Position numbers and translations under genes: made by a program. Under the pieces are notes generated by a model, which saw only the letters and a program-made list of their open reading frames with translations, was not told where the DNA came from and made no database searches. A stretch of 22,425 bases of DNA from an uncultured delta proteobacterium (GTDB taxonomy: Bacteria > Desulfobacterota > Syntrophorhabdia > Syntrophorhabdales > Syntrophorhabdaceae): positions 1 through 22,425 of the forward strand of contig CAIQJW010000195.1 in NCBI GenBank assembly GCA_903872255.1, given 5' to 3'. Shown here in pieces: positions 7,131 through 14,514 of this stretch. Each line of letters begins with the position of its first letter. The first letter of the stretch is position 1.

Positions 7131-7580
7131 ATGCCCGAACAAATTCAAAAAGTTCTCGGGAAGCATGGCCGCAGTCCCGACGAATTGATCCCGATTCTAC
7201 AGGATGTTCAGGCGGCCTTCGGGTATATCGCGGAGGATTCCGTAAAGGTGATTTCCCGATACCTTCGCATTTCAGAAAACCAGATCTACGGTGTTTCATC
7301 ATTTTACGCGCAATTCCGTTTTACGGTACCGGGACGCCACGGCATCAAGGTATGTCTCGGGACGGCGTGCCATGTCAGGGGCGGCAGCACACTGCTCGAC
7401 AGCCTTGAACATGGCCTTGGCATTCACTGCGGGGAGACAACCGAGGACAAGCGTTTCGATGTCGATCGGGTCGCGTGTCTCGGATGCTGCGCATTGTCGC
7501 CCGTGGTGCAGATCGATCGTGATATTTACAGCAGGATGACGGTCAATAAACTGACGGAGTTATTGAAAAATTATGAATAA
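7131..7580 (+). CDS. NuoE-like [2Fe-2S] thioredoxin-fold subunit
   Basis: The start is the ATG at 7131, with GGAGAG four bases upstream; an in-frame GTG at 7113 lies upstream of that site. The 149-residue protein is a NuoE/HydC-type subunit. It has an N-terminal helical part (about 1-65; PILQDVQAAFGYI and IYGVSSFYAQFRF) and a thioredoxin-like [2Fe-2S] domain with ligands Cys75, Cys80, Cys116 and Cys120 (C-x4-C and C-x3-C). In complex I, HydABC hydrogenases and related soluble enzymes this subunit docks on the NuoF flavoprotein. It is the first gene of five that overlap end to end, and its stop overlaps the NuoF-like start by eight bases. No membrane complex I genes are nearby, so the assembly is expected to be cytosolic. 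Confidence 0.93.
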   Translation: MPEQIQKVLGKHGRSPDELIPILQDVQAAFGYIAEDSVKVISRYLRISENQIYGVSSFYAQFRFTVPGRHGIKVCLGTACHVRGGSTLLDSLEHGLGIHCGETTEDKRFDVDRVACLGCCALSPVVQIDRDIYSRMTVNKLTELLKNYE

Positions 7581-9453
7581 ACTCGCTAAGAAGATCGATT
7601 CTGCAAAAAGTAAATGGGAGAAGCTCAACGACAACAGGGAGCCTATCGTTTACATAGGTGCCGCATCCTGCGGCCGCGCTGCCGGGGCTCTCGATCTCAA
7701 GGAAAGGGTCAAGGCCTTCCTTGACGAAAACAAGAAGCCCGCCCGAATTATCGAGGTAGGGTGTATCGGACCGTGCTATCTTGAACCGCTCATCGATATC
7801 AAGATGCCCGGGCAACCGCGTGTCAGCTACAGCAATGTCAATGCGAAGATGCTGGGAATGATCCTGAAGTCCCATTTCATCGACGGGGCGCCCCATAAGA
7901 AACTCGCCCTCGGTCACTTCGGCACGGACGGTTTTGAAGGTATCCCGAAATTCTTCGATCTCCCCATGCTTAAACCCCAGGTCCGTATCGTGCTGCGCAA
8001 CTGCGGTTTCATCGATCCCGAAGAGATCGACCAGTACCTCGCTGTCGACGGCTACCAGGGATTCATGAAAGCACTCAAAACGACGCCTGAGGATGTCATC
8101 GCCGTTGTGCGGCAGGCAGGCATGAGAGGCCGCGGCGGAGCCGGTTTCCCGACGTTCAGGAAATGGACGGTCTGCCGGGAAGCTCCCGGAGAACAGAAAT
8201 ACCTCATATGCAATGCCGATGAAGGCGATCCCGGGGCTTTTATGAACAGGTCGCTTATCGAGTCCGACCCGCATGCCGTCCTCGAAGGCATGCTCATTGC
8301 CGGATATGCGATCGGCGCGAGCAAGGGTATCGTCTATATCCGTGCGGAGTATCCGCTCGCTATCGACCGGCTGAAGAGAGCGATAGGTCAGATGCGCGAA
8401 TACGGGCTCCTAGGCAAAAATATCCTTGGTTCCGATTTCAGCTTCGAGATCAAGATCAAGGAAGGTGCCGGCGCATTTGTCTGCGGTGAAGAGACAGCGC
8501 TTATCGGTTCGATCGAAGGCAAGCGCGGCATGCCGAAATCACGGCCGCCCTTCCCTGCCATATCAGGGCTTTTCCAGTCACCGACCATCATTAACAATGT
8601 CGAGACGCTGGGCACGCTTCCTAACATCCTGAGAAACGGCCCGGAATGGTACAACCGTTTCGGGAAAGAGGGCAATCGCGGGACAAAGACATTCTCCCTC
8701 GTCGGCAAGATCCGCCGGCCGGGACTCATCGAAGTTCAGTTAGGCACGACATTGAGGGAGATCATCTTTGATATTGGCGGCGGAGTACAAAAGCCTTTCA
8801 AGGCCATCCAGACGGGCGGCCCGTCAGGCGGCTGTCTATCCGAAGAATTTCTCGACCTCACCGTCGACTATGAATCACTTGCAAGCGCGGGTTCCATTAT
8901 GGGGTCCGGCGGGCTTATCGTCATGGATGAGGACACGTGCATCGTTGACCTGGCAAAATATTTTCTCGATTTCACGCAGAAGGAATCCTGCGGAAAATGC
9001 GTCCCATGCCGGGTCGGGACGAGGCATATTCTTGAGATACTTGAGAAGATCTCAAACGGCGAGGGCACTCCCGATGATCTTCTTTCATTAAGAACTCTCG
9101 GCGACACGATCAAAAAAGGCGCATTGTGCGGCCTCGGCCAAACCGCGCCCAATCCGGTATTAACGACCCTAAGGTATTTCCGGAACGAGTACCTGGAGCA
9201 TATCAAGGACCATAAATGCCGGGCTACCGTGTGCAAGTCTTTGATCGAATATCGTGTCATCAAGGAAAAATGTACCGGATGCCAGTCATGTGTCCGGGTA
9301 TGCCCAACGGGGGCAATTACCGGTCCGAGGTCAGAGCCTCATAATCTCGACGCCTCAAAGTGCATAAAGTGCCGTTCTTGCTATGAGGTTTGCCGTTACG
9401 AAGCTATCGCGGGCGACGCCATCGTGATCAGGACAGCGGAGAGACAATCATGA
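7573..9453 (+). CDS. NuoF/HydB-like NADH-binding FMN flavoprotein
   Basis: This 626-residue protein has the HydB layout. First is an N-terminal thioredoxin-like [2Fe-2S] domain (about 25-100; Cys33, Cys64, Cys68). Next is the FMN/NADH core with GRGGAGFPTFRKW (186-198), NADEGDPGAF (214-223) and GAGAFVCGEETAL (298-310). Then come the SLBB-like region and the N3-type [4Fe-4S] site Cys473, Cys476, Cys479 and Cys519. A C-terminal two-cluster ferredoxin domain follows (Cys567/570/573/577 and Cys597/600/603/607). That extra ferredoxin tail is absent from respiratory NuoF and typical of ferredoxin-linked bifurcating enzymes. It should exchange electrons among NADH, FMN and ferredoxin. The ATG overlaps the preceding gene, so translation is probably coupled; the nearest GGAG is 13 bases away. 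C-x-x-C-rich Cys549 and Cys554 sit between the core and the tail. Confidence 0.94.
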   Translation: MNKLAKKIDSAKSKWEKLNDNREPIVYIGAASCGRAAGALDLKERVKAFLDENKKPARIIEVGCIGPCYLEPLIDIKMPGQPRVSYSNVNAKMLGMILKSHFIDGAPHKKLALGHFGTDGFEGIPKFFDLPMLKPQVRIVLRNCGFIDPEEIDQYLAVDGYQGFMKALKTTPEDVIAVVRQAGMRGRGGAGFPTFRKWTVCREAPGEQKYLICNADEGDPGAFMNRSLIESDPHAVLEGMLIAGYAIGASKGIVYIRAEYPLAIDRLKRAIGQMREYGLLGKNILGSDFSFEIKIKEGAGAFVCGEETALIGSIEGKRGMPKSRPPFPAISGLFQSPTIINNVETLGTLPNILRNGPEWYNRFGKEGNRGTKTFSLVGKIRRPGLIEVQLGTTLREIIFDIGGGVQKPFKAIQTGGPSGGCLSEEFLDLTVDYESLASAGSIMGSGGLIVMDEDTCIVDLAKYFLDFTQKESCGKCVPCRVGTRHILEILEKISNGEGTPDDLLSLRTLGDTIKKGALCGLGQTAPNPVLTTLRYFRNEYLEHIKDHKCRATVCKSLIEYRVIKEKCTGCQSCVRVCPTGAITGPRSEPHNLDASKCIKCRSCYEVCRYEAIAGDAIVIRTAERQS

Positions 9454-11642
9454 CCAAGGAGAAAAAGGTTTCCATCATAATCGATAACAGGAAAGTGGAG
9501 GCGAAGGCTGGTCTGACCATTCTCCAGGCGGCGCGCGAAGCCGGCGTTGACATACCGTCGCTGTGCGCACTGGAACACCTGCCTTCATACGGCGCATGCA
9601 GGTTATGCGTCGTTGAAGTTGACGGCATCAGGGGTTTCCCGACATCATGCACGACGCCGGTAGACGAAGGCATGGTGATCAGGACCGATACCGCAGAGGT
9701 AAAGACGCTCCGGCAGGAAGTCTTAAAGCTCCTCTTGAGCGAGCATCCGGCAAGCTGTCTTTTCTGCGGTGAACAGGATGATTGCAAGGATTTCCAGGGG
9801 ACGATCCGCAAGGTCGGCGTCACAACGGGCTGCCGTTATTGCCCGAACGACTCACTGTGCGAGCTTCAGGATATTACGCAGAAAGTCGGTCTCACGGAGA
9901 CATCATACCCGGTGTATTACCGGAATTTTCCCGTAGAAAAGGAGGACCCGTTCTACGACAGGGACTATAACCTGTGCATACTCTGCGGACGCTGCGTCAG
10001 GGTGTGCAACGAGATCCGCCTTAACGGGACATTGAGCTTTAAGCAGCGCGGCAAGCTAACGACGATCGGTCCGGCATTTGCGCGGACTCATCTCGAAGCG
10101 GGCTGCGAATTCTGCGGCGCCTGCGTTGCCGTATGCCCGACGGGCGCATTGTCGGCAAAGGCAAGCAAATGGTCGGGAAAACCGGACGAGATAGTCGAAA
10201 CGACATGTCCGTACTGCCCGACCGGGTGCACGCTCGACCTGAAAGTAAAGGACGGTGAGGTTGTCGACGTCAGCGCCGACTACGACTCACCGACGGAGCA
10301 CGGACTGATATGCGTTAAGGGGCGCTTCGCCATACCGGAGTATGTGCTGAGCCCGGACAGGCTGGCAACCCCGACCCTTCTCGTGCCTGAAGGGCATGAC
10401 CTTGTAGACTGGGACGGGGCCCTCGATCTGGCTGCTGAAAAGATAAAAGAGGCCGGGGCGAAGGGTTCATGCGTTGTTGTGTCCCCGGACCTTTCAAATG
10501 AGGACCTTTTCGTCGCCCAGCGGTTTGCACGGGAGGTGATCGGCACAGAGGCGATCCTTTCGCCCGTCCTTTATGACCTCGGAAGTGACCTCAGGGCCTT
10601 CGTTGACCTTGTCCTCACGTCAGAGCCGATCGATTGCGTGGAGAGTGCGAAGGGCATTCTCTCTATCGGCCTTGACACGACCTACGGCTTCACGCCGCTC
10701 GGAATTGCCGTCAAAAAGGCGGCCCGTAAAGAGACCGCGCTCATGACCATCGATGACGGTGAATGCAACCTCGATTTCCTGGCGGAAGAGGCATTCCAGT
10801 CAGATCCTGAAAAATGGCCGGAATACCTTGACGGCATTATGAAATCAATGTCGGGCAACGGCAAAAAAGGCAAAGCGCCGTCATCCTTCTTCAAGAAGGG
10901 CGAACGCAATGTCGCGATTGTCGGACCCGGTGCGATATTCTCGAAAAAACGCAAAGAGATATTCGAACGCGTTCTTTCGATGAGGAACGACCTGGGATGG
11001 AAGGTTATAGTCTGCCATCCTTATACCAACCTGCTCGGCATGCTTGCCATGGGTGCATTTCCCGGACTTATGCCCGGCAGTATTAAATCCGACGGGGTAC
11101 TGAAATTCAAAGATCCCGCTGCGGTTGTCGACCTTAAAGGCAAGCGCAAGGTCGGATATTTTGTCGGCGAGGTACCGTCAGACGGTATGCCTCAATGCGA
11201 TTATATCATTTACCAGAATGCGCTTCCGGCACCGGAAGGGGTTAAGGCGAACATTAACCTTCCCGCGGCCCTGTTTACCGAAGTTCCCGGAACAACCATC
11301 AACTTTGAGGGCAGGATACTTTCTTTCAACAAGGCGTCGGAGCCATTTGCCGATTCAATGGCAGACTGGTGGATCATGTCCGGCATAGCAGGAAGGATCA
11401 AAAAAGGCGCGTTGAAATATAGCTCGCTCGCAGGGATACAATCGGAGATCAAAAAGGTTGTTCCCGGTTTTGCGGGAAAAGACAAGAAGGTCCCGAGGAA
11501 GAAGGTAGTCATGGAAGGCAAAGCCGCCGAGAAGGCCGTATCCCGTAAAAATACGGCGGAGATGCCGGCATCTTTCCGTGGTGTGCCCCTTCACGATCAC
11601 GTCGCCGGCATGAAGGTGATAGAAGAAAGGAGGCATAAGTGA
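9450..11642 (+). CDS. NuoG-like iron-sulfur subunit with degenerate molybdopterin-family domain
   Basis: The true start is the ATG at 9450, overlapping the previous stop as ATGA and preceded by GGAGAG; the open frame extends upstream to 9390 within the NuoF-like gene. The 730-residue protein begins with a [2Fe-2S] ferredoxin (Cys39, 50, 53, 67), then the His-ligated cluster site (His99, Cys103, Cys106, Cys112). Two [4Fe-4S] sites follow (Cys166/169/172 with Cys219, and Cys209/212/215 with Cys176). An extra CxxC...C (Cys128, 131, 137) lies between. Then comes the Fe4S4 entry of molybdopterin oxidoreductases (Cys233, 236, 240, 268). The rest, about 280-730, is shorter than in NuoG or formate dehydrogenase. 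I see no selenocysteine or cysteine active-site motif, so it is probably a wiring subunit as in NuoG. It overlaps the NfnA-like gene by four bases. Confidence 0.88.
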   Translation: MTKEKKVSIIIDNRKVEAKAGLTILQAAREAGVDIPSLCALEHLPSYGACRLCVVEVDGIRGFPTSCTTPVDEGMVIRTDTAEVKTLRQEVLKLLLSEHPASCLFCGEQDDCKDFQGTIRKVGVTTGCRYCPNDSLCELQDITQKVGLTETSYPVYYRNFPVEKEDPFYDRDYNLCILCGRCVRVCNEIRLNGTLSFKQRGKLTTIGPAFARTHLEAGCEFCGACVAVCPTGALSAKASKWSGKPDEIVETTCPYCPTGCTLDLKVKDGEVVDVSADYDSPTEHGLICVKGRFAIPEYVLSPDRLATPTLLVPEGHDLVDWDGALDLAAEKIKEAGAKGSCVVVSPDLSNEDLFVAQRFAREVIGTEAILSPVLYDLGSDLRAFVDLVLTSEPIDCVESAKGILSIGLDTTYGFTPLGIAVKKAARKETALMTIDDGECNLDFLAEEAFQSDPEKWPEYLDGIMKSMSGNGKKGKAPSSFFKKGERNVAIVGPGAIFSKKRKEIFERVLSMRNDLGWKVIVCHPYTNLLGMLAMGAFPGLMPGSIKSDGVLKFKDPAAVVDLKGKRKVGYFVGEVPSDGMPQCDYIIYQNALPAPEGVKANINLPAALFTEVPGTTINFEGRILSFNKASEPFADSMADWWIMSGIAGRIKKGALKYSSLAGIQSEIKKVVPGFAGKDKKVPRKKVVMEGKAAEKAVSRKNTAEMPASFRGVPLHDHVAGMKVIEERRHK

Positions 11643-12499
11643 ATAAAGTTATAGAACGGTCCATGATCGTTCCCAACATGCACGTCCTTGTGGTAGAAGC
11701 GCCGGAGATCGCGACCAAGGTCAGGCCCGGTCAATTTGTCATTGTCCGCGGGGCGGAAGAAGGCGAACGCATACCGCTTTCAATAGCCGACTATGACCCC
11801 GAGAAAGGCACGATAACCATAGTCTTTATGGAAGTTGGCGCCTCGACATCGGTGCTTGCGGGACTCAATGCAGGTGATGAAGTCCCGACATGTGTCGGGC
11901 CTTTGGGGAACGAAACGGTAATCGATACATTCGGTAATGTCCTCCTTATCGGCGGGTGCTACGGAATTGGAAGCCTGTATCCCGTCGCAAAGGCACTCAA
12001 GGCAAAAGGGAACAAAGTATCAATTGTCCTTGAAGCCAGAAGCTCATACCTTATCTACTGGCTTGATAAGTATGTCCCTCTGGCGGACAGGATATACACT
12101 ATCACCCGTGACGGCAGCATGGGGACGAAAGGCCATATAAGCCGCCTGCCCGATGTTATTCACGGCATGCGGGAGAAGCCCGACAGGATCATAGTGAACG
12201 GGTGTACATATCTCATGGCGCATACGTCAGAGGTCACGAGAGACCTTGCCATCCCGACCGTGGTCAACCTGAACCCGATCATGATCGACGGTACGGGAAT
12301 GTGCGGCGTATGCCGGGTAACAGTCGGCGGGCAGATGAAATTCGCCTGTGTCGATGGCCCGGAATTCAATGGACATGACATTGACTGGAAGGAATTTCTC
12401 GCGCGCAGAAAGGCGTATCTGAGGGAGGAATCTCTGTTCTTCCGCAGAAGCGACGCCGCTTTCGCGCATAAAGAAGGGAAGTGTGCCTGGCATGAATGA
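11639..12499 (+). CDS. NfnA-like FAD/[2Fe-2S] subunit (split copy)
   Basis: The start is a GTG at 11639, overlapping the previous stop as GTGA, with AAGGAGG five bases upstream. The 286-residue protein belongs to the ferredoxin-NADP reductase superfamily, NfnA / sulfide dehydrogenase-like branch. RIPLSIADYD (44-53) is the FAD-binding motif. DGTGMCGVC with a later Cys237 gives the unusual Asp217, Cys222, Cys225, Cys237 ligand set of the Nfn [2Fe-2S] cluster. The pyridine-nucleotide loop reads GGCYGIGSLYP (105-115), whereas the fused paralogue at 19984 has the normal GGGVGVAP. This subunit may therefore take electrons from the NuoEFG-like partners rather than from NAD(H) directly (inference). 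The C-terminus, from about 250 on, is longer and basic. It overlaps the NfnB-like gene. Confidence 0.9.
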   Translation: MNKVIERSMIVPNMHVLVVEAPEIATKVRPGQFVIVRGAEEGERIPLSIADYDPEKGTITIVFMEVGASTSVLAGLNAGDEVPTCVGPLGNETVIDTFGNVLLIGGCYGIGSLYPVAKALKAKGNKVSIVLEARSSYLIYWLDKYVPLADRIYTITRDGSMGTKGHISRLPDVIHGMREKPDRIIVNGCTYLMAHTSEVTRDLAIPTVVNLNPIMIDGTGMCGVCRVTVGGQMKFACVDGPEFNGHDIDWKEFLARRKAYLREESLFFRRSDAAFAHKEGKCAWHE

Positions 12500-13916
12500 C
12501 GATAAAACTCAGGAAAAAACAAGCAAGATAGATCTGAACCGGAGGGCGATGCCCCATCAGTCTCCGAAGATCAGGCGAAATAATTTCGAGGAAGTGGCGC
12601 TCGGCTATACGCAGGAATTGGCTGAGGCGGAAGCCTCACGGTGCCTGCAGTGCAAAAAGCCGCGATGCCAGACAGGATGCCCTGTCGGGATCGATATTCC
12701 CGCTTTCATAGGCTGCGTTAAGAAAGGCGATTTTGCGGCGGGCATAAAAAAGCTCAAAGAAAAGAACTGTCTTCCTGCCATTTCCGGCAGGGTATGCCCG
12801 CAGGAATCACAGTGCGAATCAAAATGCATCCTGCTCAACAAGGGCGGTGAGATCGCGATCGGCCGTATTGAACGCTTTCTTGCCGACTGGGAAGCGGCCC
12901 AGGGGAAGATCGACCTTCCGGAAAAAGCTAAGCCGACAGGGAAGAAAGTGGCAATTGTAGGTTCCGGGCCCGCCGGGCTTACCGTGGCGGGCGACCTTAT
13001 CATGCTCGGCCATGAGGTGACGATCTTTGAGGCGCTTCACAAGGCCGGCGGCGTGCTCGTATACGGCATTCCGGAATTCCGTCTGCCGAAGGCGATCGTG
13101 GCACGTGAACTTGACTATCTGAAGATGCTCGGCGTCAAGGTGTTTACTGACTTTGTTGTCGGGAAGACCCGGTCTATTGACGAGCTCCTTCAGGAATTTG
13201 ATGCCGTTTTCGTGGGGACCGGCGCGGGGCTTCCCTGGTTCATGGATATACCCGGGGAAAATTTGAACGGCGTTTATTCCGCCAACGAATACCTGACGCG
13301 TATGAACCTGATGAAGGGCTACCTGGCCCCGAAGGCGGCAACGCCTGTAAAGAAGCACCTTAAGGTCGCCGTTGTCGGCGGGGGCAATGTCGCAATGGAT
13401 TCGGCGAGGACGGCCCTTCGTATGGGCGCTGCCGAATCTCACATCGTGTACCGGCGTTCTCATAAAGAACTGCCGGCGCGCGCCGAAGAAGCAGAGAACG
13501 CTGAGGAAGAAGGCGTGATCTTTGACGTGCTCACGTTGCCGCTCGCGTATATTGGCGATGAGAACGGATGGATAAAAGAGATCGAATGCCTCAAAATGGA
13601 GCTTGGTGAACCGGATGCGTCGGGGCGGCGCACGCCGGTAGAAGTGCCCGGTTCTAATTTCCGGATGCCGATAGATGCCGTAGTCGTAGCGATCGGCAAC
13701 AGCCCGAATCCCCTGGTGCCCCAGACAACCCCCGGATTGGACACAACGAAGCGGGGAACGCTCGTAGCAGACCCGGAAACAGGCAGAACGACGCGTGATA
13801 AAGTATGGGCGGGGGGTGACATCGTGACAGGCGCCGCAACCGTTATCCTTGCGATGGGAGCAGGGAGAAAGGCGGCAAACGCCATACACGAGTACCTGAC
13901 GACAGGCAAACAATAA
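12492..13916 (+). CDS. NfnB-like FAD/NADPH iron-sulfur subunit (split copy)
   Basis: I place the start at the ATG at 12492, overlapping the NfnA-like stop. An in-frame GTG at 12483 with AGAAGG five bases upstream is an alternative that adds three residues. The 474-residue protein matches NfnB and the glutamate synthase small subunit. It has two N-terminal [4Fe-4S] sites (Cys51/54/59/63 and Cys93/102/108/112), the FAD loop GSGPAG (157-162), and the NADPH domain GGGNVAMDSA (296-305) with VYRRS, whose arginines usually bind the 2'-phosphate of NADP. The C-terminal FAD motif is GGDIVTGAATVILAMGAGR. In Nfn this subunit holds the bifurcating FAD and the ferredoxin and NADP sites. No glutamate synthase large subunit is encoded nearby, which favours the Nfn reading over glutamate synthesis. 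It is the last gene of the operon. Confidence 0.92.
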   Translation: MNDDKTQEKTSKIDLNRRAMPHQSPKIRRNNFEEVALGYTQELAEAEASRCLQCKKPRCQTGCPVGIDIPAFIGCVKKGDFAAGIKKLKEKNCLPAISGRVCPQESQCESKCILLNKGGEIAIGRIERFLADWEAAQGKIDLPEKAKPTGKKVAIVGSGPAGLTVAGDLIMLGHEVTIFEALHKAGGVLVYGIPEFRLPKAIVARELDYLKMLGVKVFTDFVVGKTRSIDELLQEFDAVFVGTGAGLPWFMDIPGENLNGVYSANEYLTRMNLMKGYLAPKAATPVKKHLKVAVVGGGNVAMDSARTALRMGAAESHIVYRRSHKELPARAEEAENAEEEGVIFDVLTLPLAYIGDENGWIKEIECLKMELGEPDASGRRTPVEVPGSNFRMPIDAVVVAIGNSPNPLVPQTTPGLDTTKRGTLVADPETGRTTRDKVWAGGDIVTGAATVILAMGAGRKAANAIHEYLTTGKQ

Positions 13917-13935
13917 GATGGTTTGAACCGTTGTA

Positions 13936-14099
13936 AAACCGCTTGAACGTGGTTTATTTATGATCATCTACCGCCTGAGCATGGCGGTATCCGGGTGCTG
14001 GAGGGGACCAGCGCCGGACCTTGCGGCCAATATCCGTAAGAGTGATGATCAGGGGGGGTTTTAACATAAGGAATACTGTATTACACGTTCAAGCGGTTT
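13936..14099. other. cloverleaf-like structured element bounded by 16-bp inverted repeats
   Basis: AAACCGCTTGAACGTG (13936-13951) has an exact inverted copy at 14084-14099. Inside, TGATCATC (13961-13968) pairs exactly with GATGATCA (14044-14051). Between these are three hairpins in a row. The first is TACCGCC/GGCGGTA (13969-13989) with a seven-base loop. The second is TCCGG...GCTGG closing on CCAGC...CCGGA (13990-14018), with a six-base loop and a small internal loop. The third is CTTGCGG/CCGTAAG (14020-14040), with one G-T pair and a seven-base loop. The junctions are nearly seamless, giving a four-way cloverleaf of about 91 bases. It is not a tRNA: it lacks the T-loop, D-loop and anticodon-arm layout. 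It may be a structured RNA, a recombination or single-stranded-DNA site, or an orphan mobile element. Confidence 0.7.
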
Positions 14100-14118
14100 A
14101 AGCGGTTTAATAAAAAAA

Positions 14119-14146
14119 GTTTCAGGTTTCAGTATCAACGTTTCAG
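14119..14146. repeat. in-phase heptamer repeat
   Basis: GTTTCAG occurs at 14119-14125, 14126-14132 and 14140-14146, with the heptamer TATCAAC filling the third slot, so all four units keep a seven-base register. It is another member of the intergenic heptamer pattern of this genome. Confidence 0.65.
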
Positions 14147-14247
14147 GGAAAACCTTAAGCCTTATTTTATCTCAAGTGAATCCTGTGTTACTGTTGCACC
14201 CGTTACGTCTTTCCGGCAAAGAGACTGCGTCACAATCCCCTACCGCC

Positions 14248-14407
14248 CGTCATTCCGGCGGCTTTTCGCGCCGGAATCCAGTGTCTTTCAACGTTGTTAT
14301 GACTGATTAAAAGAAGATATTATTTGAGATATGTATATCAGAAGTTATTAATATTATTCACGAAAGAAAACAACAAAGACACTGGATCCCGGTAAACCGG
14401 GATGACG
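14248..14407. mobile_element. MITE-like element with hairpin-bearing terminal inverted repeats
   Basis: The 160-bp element opens with CGTCATTCC and closes with GGATGACG. Each arm carries a hairpin: TTCCGGCG/CGCCGGAA (14253-14276) on the left and ATCCCGG/CCGGGAT (14386-14403) on the right. Inside these, ATCCAGTGTCTTT (14276-14288) and AAAGACACTGGAT (14375-14387) are exact inverted copies. The centre is AT-rich with no open frame. The CGTCATTCC...GGAATCCAGT wording is one I know from abundant small intergenic repeats in many proteobacterial genomes. Target-site duplications are not obvious. It carries no transposase, so any mobility would depend on one elsewhere. Confidence 0.7.
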
Positions 14408-14514
14408 GCGATATTTTTTTCTTAATGTATCACGAAATTATCCCTCTTTATGCCTCGCGTCCTGTCACTTTACGTTATAATTTAATCTAAAGAGAAAAGA
14501 CAAGGAGGATGGTG

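Larger units (their letters stand above)
13917..14514. other. 598-bp non-coding region with three unrelated repeat structures
   Basis: No credible gene is present. From left to right it holds the cloverleaf element with 16-bp inverted repeats (13936-14099), two tandem AAGCGGTTT copies (14091-14108), in-phase heptamers (14119-14146), the shared word TTACGTCTTTCCGG (14203-14216), the MITE-like element (14248-14407) and a perfect TATAAT at 14476-14481 with no good -35. The region separates the redox operon from the flavin-reductase gene. I see no canonical terminator after 13916. Confidence 0.75.

Noticed and set aside
7131..11642. Calling the first three genes a complete HydABC [FeFe] hydrogenase
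   Set aside because: The third subunit has no L1, L2 or L3 H-cluster motifs. The only hydrogenase-like domain in the window is fused to a histidine kinase in another transcript.
9450..11642. Catalytic formate dehydrogenase
   Set aside because: The molybdopterin-family region is short and shows no Cys/Sec active-site motif; no TGA-interrupted frame is present.
12492..13916. Glutamate synthase small subunit (GltD) as the function
   Set aside because: The fold is the same, but no GltB large subunit is present and an NfnA-like gene overlaps directly upstream, so NfnB is the better reading.
12819..13967. A 382-codon open frame on the minus strand
   Set aside because: It lies opposite the well-supported NfnB-like gene, has low-complexity His/Arg-rich content, no family motifs and no ribosome site. 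It is an antisense shadow.
13936..14108. tRNA, retron RNA, attC site or CRISPR repeat for the cloverleaf region
   Set aside because: There is no T-loop, anticodon arm or CCA end, no reverse transcriptase gene nearby, no attC core sites, and no regularly spaced repeats with spacers.
14476..14481. Full sigma-70 promoter for the flavin-reductase gene
   Set aside because: TATAAT is perfect, but no -35 resembling TTGACA is found 16-18 bases upstream, so only a -10-like word can be supported.
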